Of a DNA stretch of 36,020 nt, positions 26,710 to 32,923 are shown piece by piece; positions within the stretch are counted from its first letter, which is position 1; each line of letters starts with the position of its first letter. The notes beneath the pieces are model-generated. The model was not told where the DNA came from, ran no database searches, and saw only the letters and a program-made list of their open reading frames with translations. Source of the DNA: Bacteroidaceae bacterium (GTDB taxonomy: Bacteria; Bacteroidota; Bacteroidia; Bacteroidales; Bacteroidaceae); assembly GCA_017617335.1 (NCBI GenBank), contig JAFZWK010000034.1:70774-106793 (forward strand), written 5' to 3'. The position numbers were made by a program, and so were the translations under genes.

Positions 26710-27942
26710 ATGAAAAAGAAGTTTCTATTGCCCTTATTGGCTGTGATGATAGCCTTTACCACGGGCAGAGCAGAAGAAAGTGATTTATCGCAATTCACGG
26801 ATGCCGTCTATGTGCAGTCAACGGAAGTTGCAAGAGGCACACAGCAAACGTTGTCTATCCAAATGAAGAACTCCTTCTCTGTTCAGACAATTCAATTTGA
26901 TCTTTACCTTCCCGCCGGACTAACCGTTGTGAACGAGGATGGACTGATGACGGAAAGCAAAGAGAGAATTAGTAAATTCAACTATTTCGAAAGTTCTCTG
27001 CAGGGCGATGGCGCAATACGTCTACTTGCTCAGGCCACAACCACAAATTTTGCTGTTGGTGAGGGTGAAATAGCAAAAGTAAAAGTAAGTATTAACGCAG
27101 AAACAGCCCCCGGTGATTATCCAATTAGTGTAAAGAATATCAAACTGGTTTCCAAAGATAATGTTGAGAAACACGTCGAGGAAGTGACTACTAAGATCAC
27201 CGTCACAAGCTGTTTAGTATTGGACGAAACTTCCACAACCGCACCAGGATCTGCCACAGGAGTCAATGTCTGCGTGCTTCGCACGATCAATGCCAACGAG
27301 TGGAGCACTATTTGCTTACCATTCGCTATGAGCGAGGCACAAATACAGACAGCCTTCGGTGAAGATGTCGATGTTGAGTTGGCAGACTTTACTGGTTACG
27401 ATCTCGAGTATGATGATGAAGACAATGTAGTGGGAATCAATGTCTTATTCAACGACGCACATGCCATAGAAGCAAATCATCCCTATATTATCAAGGTGTC
27501 TCAGCCTGTGACACAGATTACAGTCGATGGCGTTGACGTAGAGCCTACTGATTATCCAGGAGTGTGTTATGGATCTGAATATGGTAGGCCCAAAGTATAT
27601 CATCCTAAGGATTTCATAGGGACATACGTAGCTGACTTCAACTTCTTCGCTGATGCTCAAAGCGGGCATGCGATCTTCCTTAACAGCAATAAGTTTTGGT
27701 ATGCCACAGCGAGCACCAAACACATGAAAGCTTTCCGTGCTTATTTCGATTTCGACGACGTGCTGCCAGAGGCAGAGAATTCCGTCAAGATGTATTTCAA
27801 TAAAGATGGAGAGTTGACTCGCATTAATGAGTTGATGCCAGAGACATCCGATGATGCCATTTATGACCTGGCAGGCCGCAAAGTAGAGAAGGCAGAGAAA
27901 GGTATTTATATTGTTAACGGAAAAAAGGTGCTGGTTAAGTGA
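26710..27942 (+). CDS. Cohesin-like surface protein with T9SS-like C-terminus
   Basis: A 410-residue exported protein starting at ATG 26710, which opens the signal peptide MKKKFLLPLLAVMIAFTTGRA. Residues about 32-166 follow the cohesin pattern: YVQSTEVARGTQQTLSIQMKN, then VQTIQFDLYLPAGLTVV, then GAIRLLAQAT, GEGEIAKVKVSI and a closing GDYPISVKNIKLV strand. Residues about 170-375 form a second beta-rich domain (NEWSTICLPFAMSEAQIQTAFG...) often seen in Bacteroidales surface proteins. The last about 28 residues (IYDLAGRKV...KGIYIVNGKKVLVK) resemble a type A T9SS sorting domain. It follows gene 4 after 39 bases, so it is probably cotranscribed. Inferred role: surface anchor for the four dockerin proteins. 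The cohesin call is by pattern and could be wrong; cohesin-like folds also occur in proteins that do not bind dockerins. Confidence 0.62.
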   Translation: MKKKFLLPLLAVMIAFTTGRAEESDLSQFTDAVYVQSTEVARGTQQTLSIQMKNSFSVQTIQFDLYLPAGLTVVNEDGLMTESKERISKFNYFESSLQGDGAIRLLAQATTTNFAVGEGEIAKVKVSINAETAPGDYPISVKNIKLVSKDNVEKHVEEVTTKITVTSCLVLDETSTTAPGSATGVNVCVLRTINANEWSTICLPFAMSEAQIQTAFGEDVDVELADFTGYDLEYDDEDNVVGINVLFNDAHAIEANHPYIIKVSQPVTQITVDGVDVEPTDYPGVCYGSEYGRPKVYHPKDFIGTYVADFNFFADAQSGHAIFLNSNKFWYATASTKHMKAFRAYFDFDDVLPEAENSVKMYFNKDGELTRINELMPETSDDAIYDLAGRKVEKAEKGIYIVNGKKVLVK

Positions 27943-27958
27943 TAAGCCTCACCGTCAG

Positions 27959-27980
27959 CCCCTCTCCTCAAAGAGAGGGG
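27959..27980. repeat. GC-rich hairpin between cohesin-like gene and peptide gene
   Basis: CCCCTCTC (27959-27966) and GAGAGGGG (27973-27980) pair perfectly around CTCAAA. There is no T-run, so it is more likely an mRNA-processing or stability hairpin, or a dispersed intergenic repeat, than a full terminator. Confidence 0.5.
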
Positions 27981-28035
27981 AGCAAAGGGTGGCAATGAAT
28001 AAATAAAAATGATAACAAGAAAAAAAGATAAGATT

Positions 28036-28227
28036 ATGAAAAAAATATATTCAGTACCTGAAATGGTAGAGGCAGACCTTACAGAGGTAACGATGCTGGC
28101 AGCCAGCGGCGCAAAAGGCAAAATAGGTGATACAAATATAATAGATTATGGTGGCGTGGACGCAAGTGGTTCCAAGGATCCCGCAGTAAAGCAAAATAAC
28201 GGATGGTCAGACTGGGACGACGAGTAA
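28036..28227 (+). CDS. Small peptide with conserved-type leader and acidic Trp-containing end
   Basis: A 63-residue product starting at ATG 28036 (MKKIYSVPEMVEADLTEVT...). An in-frame ATG at 28009 would add a Lys-rich stretch and is less likely. The N-terminus follows a pattern I associate with short Bacteroidales proteins (MKKxYxxPxxxxxxL...MLAASG). The rest is Gly/Asn/Asp-rich and ends NNGWSDWDDE. There is no membrane segment or classical signal peptide. The gene lies 93 bases after the cohesin-like gene and before a strong terminator, so it probably belongs to the same transcript. The leader-plus-variable-core layout recalls modified-peptide precursors, but no maturation enzyme is in the window. 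The function is unknown. Confidence 0.55.
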   Translation: MKKIYSVPEMVEADLTEVTMLAASGAKGKIGDTNIIDYGGVDASGSKDPAVKQNNGWSDWDDE

Positions 28228-28253
28228 TCTGATTGACCATTTAACAATTTACG

Positions 28254-28371
28254 ATTTCTTGCGCTCCATAGGTGCTCAGGCGAGTAAACACGGAGTACCA
28301 TATTATAAAGAAGAGGCTAGCGGATTTCCGCTGGCCTTTTTTTACATTTCTTGCGCTCCAATGGGCGAGTA
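28254..28371. repeat. Short imperfect direct repeat around a terminator
   Basis: ATTTCTTGCGCTCCA occurs at 28254-28268 and 28346-28360, each followed by GGCGAGTA (28279-28286 and 28364-28371). The two copies flank the terminator at 28310-28343. No coding frame is supported here. Confidence 0.5.
28310..28343 (+). terminator. Intrinsic terminator of the gene 4 operon
   Basis: AGGCTAGCGG (28314-28323) and CCGCTGGCCT (28328-28337) form a 10-bp stem with one G-T pair and loop ATTT, followed by a run of seven T (28337-28343). It ends the gene 4, cohesin-like and peptide transcript. Confidence 0.85.
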
Positions 28372-28407
28372 CCAGTTAATAACGTTTACGTCATCATCGA
28401 AGAGGAT

Positions 28408-28430
28408 AAAAGGAAGAAATCTCCTTTTTT
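28408..28430 (+). terminator. Second terminator-like hairpin
   Basis: AAAAGGA and TCCTTTT form a 7-bp stem with loop AGAAATC, followed by further T. The segment resembles 21621-21639 after gene 3. Confidence 0.5.
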
Positions 28431-28526
28431 CAAAACTATTTTGGGGAAAACGTGTTTCAGGATATTATTTCAGGGGTATTTGTTTCATTTTTTTCCTCGA
28501 CTGGCTTATAAGTGGAAAATTATATC

Positions 28527-28534
28527 TATCTTTG
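28527..28534 (+). promoter_or_regulatory. -7 box of the prs promoter
   Basis: TATCTTTG lies about 65 bases before the prs start. The -33 element is weak (TGG near 28502). Confidence 0.55.
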
Positions 28535-28599
28535 TACATTAAGAAGGCGAAACCAGAAATGGCTGCCTTACTAACTCAAAAAATAATATAATAAAGGTC

Positions 28600-29544
28600 A
28601 TGGAATCAGTTGACAAATCAACTTTCAAGGTTTTCTCAGGAACAGCCACGCGCTATCTGGCAGAGAAAATCTGCGCCAGTCTTGACTGCAAACTTGGCAA
28701 TCTGTCCGTCACTCGATTTGCTGATGGTGAGTTTGAAGTCTGTTTCGATGAGTCCATACGTGGACAGGATGTATTCTTGATTCAGAGCACTTTCCCCAAT
28801 GCTGACAATCTGATGGAGCTCCTGCTGATGATTGATGCCGCCAAGCGCGCATCAGCCAACACCATTAATGCCGTCATTCCCTACTTCGGTTGGGCTCGTC
28901 AGGACCGCAAGAGCAAGCCTCGTGTCAGCATCGCAGCAAAACTGGTAGCAGACATGCTTTCTGTAGCAGGAATCAAACGTCTCATCACGATGGATCTTCA
29001 TGCTGATCAGGAACAGGGCTTCTTTAACGTACCTGTGGATCATCTCTATGCCAGCAGCGTGATGCTTCCTTATATTGAAAGTCTCCATCTGGAAAATCTG
29101 GTGATTGCGGCTCCTGATGTTGGCGGTTCAAAGCGTGCCAGTGCATACAGCAAATACCTCAAGTGCCCAATGGTCCTCTGCAACAAGACACGAAAAAGGG
29201 CCAACGAGGTGGATAGCATGCAGATCATCGGTGATGTATTTGATGCTGATGTGGTTCTGGTAGACGATATTGTGGACACAGCAGGCACCATTACAAAAGC
29301 AGCCGATCTGATGAAGGAAAATGGAGCACGTACCGTTCGCGCTATTGCCAGTCACTGTGTGATGAGCGGTCCCGCCAGTGAACGTGTTCAAGCAAGTGCT
29401 CTCGAGGAGATCGTGTTCACCGATTCCATTCCCTACAGCAATCGTTGCGCTAAAGTAAAGCAAATCAGCATTGCTGACCTGATTGCAGAGACCATTCGTC
29501 GCGTACTCCAGAACGAGTCAATCAGTAGCCAGTATCTAATCTAA
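28600..29544 (+). CDS. prs: Ribose-phosphate pyrophosphokinase
   Basis: A 314-residue cytosolic enzyme making PRPP from ribose 5-phosphate and ATP, the entry metabolite for purine, pyrimidine, histidine, tryptophan and NAD synthesis. Visible motifs are the ATP-binding flexible region YFGWARQDRKSKPR, the metal/substrate motif DLHADQ, and the PRPP-binding loop VVLVDDIVDTAGT. The length and motif order match class I enzymes. The ATG at 28600 gives the normal N-terminus (FKVFSGTATRYLAEKI). It is followed after 22 bases by a thioredoxin-like lipoprotein gene, so the two may share a transcript. Confidence 0.95.
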   Translation: MESVDKSTFKVFSGTATRYLAEKICASLDCKLGNLSVTRFADGEFEVCFDESIRGQDVFLIQSTFPNADNLMELLLMIDAAKRASANTINAVIPYFGWARQDRKSKPRVSIAAKLVADMLSVAGIKRLITMDLHADQEQGFFNVPVDHLYASSVMLPYIESLHLENLVIAAPDVGGSKRASAYSKYLKCPMVLCNKTRKRANEVDSMQIIGDVFDADVVLVDDIVDTAGTITKAADLMKENGARTVRAIASHCVMSGPASERVQASALEEIVFTDSIPYSNRCAKVKQISIADLIAETIRRVLQNESISSQYLI

Positions 29545-29566
29545 TGTTTAATTTATCCAAAGAATT

Positions 29567-30118
29567 ATGAAGAAGATTCTTATCATATCCGTTATCGCTG
29601 CTTCCATGATTTCATGCGGCAGCAAGACTACAAATGAAAGTAACGACACGAAGGAACAGGATTCTACTCAGGTAACTGAGTCTGTTGATTTCTCTCCTGA
29701 AGAAGGGAATCACTATCTCGATATCTCCGTTCCCATGATGGGTGGAGGCGAACTTCGTCTGAGCGAGTTTATTCCTGAGAACAAGCTTACCATCGTGGAT
29801 TGCTGGGCAAGCTGGTGCCCTCCCTGTGTAGCCGAAATGCCCAATCTGGTAGCCATCTATGAGAAGTATCACTCTCAAGGACTTGAGATTTTAGGCATTT
29901 CTTTCGACAAGGAGGAGAAAGCTTGGACCAATAAAGTAGCTGAATTGGGAATGACCTGGCCACAGGGAAGCGAACTCAATGGATGGGAGAATCAGATGAT
30001 GGAAAAATATGGAGTCAACAGCATTCCTTGCACCTTTGTCATCAATCAGGAAGGCATCATCCTGGCTCGTGGCCTACGAGGTGAGGAACTCGATGTATTT
30101 ATTCAGCAGAACTTATAG
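29567..30118 (+). CDS. TlpA-like thioredoxin-fold lipoprotein
   Basis: A 183-residue protein with a lipoprotein signal (MKKILIISVIAASMISC, lipid-bearing Cys17), a Ser/Thr/Asp-rich linker and a thioredoxin-fold domain of the TlpA/ResA type. The redox motif is WCPPC (Cys84, Cys87), and the cis-proline segment is NSIPCTFVIN. The family reduces or isomerises disulfides in the periplasm, with electrons from a membrane donor such as CcdA/DsbD. The substrate is unknown here. Its stop codon TAG (30116-30118) directly abuts the stop of the convergent gene. Confidence 0.9.
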   Translation: MKKILIISVIAASMISCGSKTTNESNDTKEQDSTQVTESVDFSPEEGNHYLDISVPMMGGGELRLSEFIPENKLTIVDCWASWCPPCVAEMPNLVAIYEKYHSQGLEILGISFDKEEKAWTNKVAELGMTWPQGSELNGWENQMMEKYGVNSIPCTFVINQEGIILARGLRGEELDVFIQQNL

Positions 30119-31669
30119 TTAGTTGACCCGTATCTCACTGATAGACTCGAACGGATGTCCTTCGGCATCTGTTCCTTGCAAAATGATTTGATAGTTTCCG
30201 GCATCCTGGGGTGCCGGAAATTCTGTTTGACGAGCATTCACTGCCGGATTCCAATAGACTGTACTGATCTTGCTCTTGGCAGGAATCAGGCAGTTGGGAT
30301 GATCTTGAGGGAATTCGTAAGTCACCAGACGTGAACCTTCATCCAACGTGTAGTTCGAGAGCAATCCGTGACGTGAAACGAATGAGATCACACCCTGACA
30401 GACAGTAGTTCCAAAAGTAAATACACCAGAATATACCTCGATGTATTTCAACAGACGTGCGTCATAACCCAAGATATCATCTACGTCATACACGGGCATT
30501 CCATCCAATAATACCAAAGCGGGCCAATCGGTATAGTTTTTCTTGTTCTCCGAGATAGTGAAGAGTTGGTTCGTACCGTGCACCTTCCTCTTTCTTACTC
30601 CTTTCACAAACTCCAGCAAAGCCTCTCTAACCGTGTTGAACTTTGTGTACTCATCCATATCATAACTGTAATCAGGCCTCTTCGACAAGAATTCTCCCGT
30701 GTGGGCCAACGTGTCGCGACTCATCCAGGCAACCAAAGCCTGTTCTTGCTGGGCACCGATGCTTCGTTCCTTGAGTTCCTGCTCCGAGCACCATACCTGT
30801 AGTCTTGGCAATGATTCAGGAAGCGATTGGACATAGGGCGTAATAAACTCTAAAGGAGCAGGTTTCAGCTCATTATCGTATCCATTAATCAAAGTGGGTT
30901 GGGCAGCATGCACATCGTGGGTGTAATAGAGCCATGTTCCGTCAGCCTGTTGCTGTCCATCATAGACATCTGCCCCCTTTCCAATCATCACCATACGACT
31001 GGTTTCAGTTTTGATAGAGTTCGATGATCGAGCCATCACGATGTGGCCTTCCATTTCTGCCACGTAGTTATTTGCAATTTGGGATGAATTTTTTCCGACA
31101 TACCCATCCATCGTATATTCTGCTGTTCGCAGGTTACCTCGTACCACAGAGAGTGTGCGTATAATCATGGCTGAATCTTTGGGAAGTGCCACTCTAACTC
31201 CCTGTCCAGCTTGATATTCCTTGATAATGATACTCAATTTATGATCTTCTTCCTTCATAAAGGTTATATTGTCCAGTTGACTGGTTCCTTCAGGGTTAAT
31301 TACCGAGATGATTTTGCGGCAGAAAGCCTTCTCTCCCTCATTCCGCATTGCTCTGGTATAAGCAGTCAACATATAATTGCCACTATGCATTCCTTCAGGC
31401 AAGCTCACTTCGGCCCATCCTTGTCCATCCTTCAGGTACATCATGGCGTGTGCCACCATACGAGCCGTATCAGCAATTTCCACGTACGCTACCTTGCTCA
31501 GATCCAACGTGTTGTGATTCTTATCGGTAACAAGTACACTCACGTGCATCCGCTCACCTGTCAGATAACAAGACTTGTCGGTATATGCCTCCACACGCTC
31601 GCCCAGTTGTTGGGCATTCAGCAACAAGCAAGCTTGGCAAATGAATATGGTCAATATTACTCTTTTCAT
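30119..31669 (-). CDS. MG2-type and plug-like protein, last gene of a TonB-receptor operon
   Basis: A 516-residue exported protein (signal peptide MKRVILTIFICQACLLLNA). Residues about 22-115 resemble the MG2 domain of alpha-2-macroglobulin-like proteins (VEAYTDKSCYLTGERMHVSVLV...GNYMLTAYTRAMRN). Residues about 375-440 resemble a TonB-receptor plug (ALVLLDGMPVYDVDDIL...LKYIEVYSG...GVISFVSRHG), but no barrel follows. Proteins of this layout accompany DUF4249 lipoproteins and TonB receptors in Bacteroidetes. The role is unproven; assistance in ligand capture or receptor gating is possible. It lies 19 bases after the DUF4249 gene. Confidence 0.7.
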   Translation of the reverse strand: MKRVILTIFICQACLLLNAQQLGERVEAYTDKSCYLTGERMHVSVLVTDKNHNTLDLSKVAYVEIADTARMVAHAMMYLKDGQGWAEVSLPEGMHSGNYMLTAYTRAMRNEGEKAFCRKIISVINPEGTSQLDNITFMKEEDHKLSIIIKEYQAGQGVRVALPKDSAMIIRTLSVVRGNLRTAEYTMDGYVGKNSSQIANNYVAEMEGHIVMARSSNSIKTETSRMVMIGKGADVYDGQQQADGTWLYYTHDVHAAQPTLINGYDNELKPAPLEFITPYVQSLPESLPRLQVWCSEQELKERSIGAQQEQALVAWMSRDTLAHTGEFLSKRPDYSYDMDEYTKFNTVREALLEFVKGVRKRKVHGTNQLFTISENKKNYTDWPALVLLDGMPVYDVDDILGYDARLLKYIEVYSGVFTFGTTVCQGVISFVSRHGLLSNYTLDEGSRLVTYEFPQDHPNCLIPAKSKISTVYWNPAVNARQTEFPAPQDAGNYQIILQGTDAEGHPFESISEIRVN

Positions 31670-31688
31670 TCCTAAGATTCCTGTTTTT

Positions 31689-32912
31689 TTATTCTTGCCA
31701 GAAGGAAGGCCTTTGCAAAGTGCACTTCCAGAAAGAATTCCTACAATCTATACACCAGGTAGGACACCATTGCACATTTGCCACGGTTTCCTTGTAAGGA
31801 GGATCGTAGGTAAGCACTTGGTTACCAGCCCAATAAAGCTCGCTCCAAGATTTCGCCTTCACCAGATCTTCGCTCACCATGTAAGGGGTTCTCAAGGGAG
31901 TATATTTTATTTTGCCTTTCCTGATATACATCTCACAGCTAGCCACACTACCCCGTACGCCTACAAACCCTATTGCCTTGCGGTCTTCTTCCAGACAATG
32001 TATGTTCGAGGGCAATTCGCTTGGCTGAGGAGTGAAAAGGCCACCCATCTGAAAACTCTGCCTGTTGCGCAAGTCCTCGTATTCATATTCCGCCTTGGAA
32101 ATGGCATACTCTTTCACACGTGTAAAGTAGCAAGTCTGCAATCGGTTATCAGTATGATCAATGCTGTAGAGACGATACTTCTGTAGTCGATTATCCTTGA
32201 AGGCTTCACTGCTAGCTGAAATGGGTGATTCGCTCAATGCGGTTGCCCATCCATGATGCTTCTTAACCGCCACATCAATAATCTTGTCAGTTTGGGGATC
32301 ATACTCCATCGTTGCTGTCCAGGGCGTGTATATCTCCCACCATTCCTCATATTCCCAGCGTGTGTACTGCGGCTCGTCTGTCTCAGATGAAGCTGTACTT
32401 ACCTGGATATCCACTTCCAAATCTTCTCTCTCCTGAGCATAAGATAGACTATCTATGGGGACAGCGAAGATTGGCACCTGAGGTTCGCTTTCGTATGTTA
32501 GGCTATCCAACTTCACTTGCAGCCAGTATTTTACTCCCCGCTTCAGAGTTCCCACCTTTACCTGATAGGCGACTCCAACATAGCCCCCATAATTGGGATC
32601 ATAATTGCCAGGAAAGGTAGTTCCGTCAGATCCCATCACGCTTATTTTGACATTCGAGAAATCCATCTGGACAGCACGAACGTCATACCCTCCACCGAAT
32701 CCAATACCCCAATATGACTGTTCGTGCAATCCTTGGGTACTGCTTAGATGGAAGGAGCAAATTGAGTCAGAGTAGATGCTTCCCTCCACAACCAGAAGTT
32801 GCTGATCCTTCTCATCGATGTCGGCGACAAAGTCCTCTATGCAAGAGGTTATCAGTAGGGTACCCACCAGCAACATCCAAAATGTCTTGTATGTTAGTTT
32901 CAGATTCATCAT
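31689..32912 (-). CDS. DUF4249 outer-membrane lipoprotein
   Basis: A 407-residue lipoprotein. The signal ends in LLITSC with lipid-bearing Cys24. The mature start IEDFVADIDEKDQQLLVVEGSI and the following beta-rich body match the DUF4249 family, which is regularly encoded next to TonB-dependent receptors and is thought to sit on them much as SusD-type proteins do. Start at ATG 32912; an ATG immediately follows and could serve as well. It lies 11 bases after the receptor stop, so it is cotranscribed with it. The ligand is unknown. Confidence 0.85.
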   Translation of the reverse strand: MMNLKLTYKTFWMLLVGTLLITSCIEDFVADIDEKDQQLLVVEGSIYSDSICSFHLSSTQGLHEQSYWGIGFGGGYDVRAVQMDFSNVKISVMGSDGTTFPGNYDPNYGGYVGVAYQVKVGTLKRGVKYWLQVKLDSLTYESEPQVPIFAVPIDSLSYAQEREDLEVDIQVSTASSETDEPQYTRWEYEEWWEIYTPWTATMEYDPQTDKIIDVAVKKHHGWATALSESPISASSEAFKDNRLQKYRLYSIDHTDNRLQTCYFTRVKEYAISKAEYEYEDLRNRQSFQMGGLFTPQPSELPSNIHCLEEDRKAIGFVGVRGSVASCEMYIRKGKIKYTPLRTPYMVSEDLVKAKSWSELYWAGNQVLTYDPPYKETVANVQWCPTWCIDCRNSFWKCTLQRPSFWQE

Positions 32913-32923
32913 TCGTCTTTCGG

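Noticed and set aside
7360-27942. A true cellulosome for plant-fibre breakdown
   Set aside because: No glycoside hydrolase, esterase or carbohydrate-binding module of the cellulosomal kind is seen on the dockerin proteins, and only one cohesin-like module exists in the window.
28259-28591. 110-residue plus-strand reading frame
   Set aside because: It overlaps two terminator hairpins and the prs promoter; the translation looks random.
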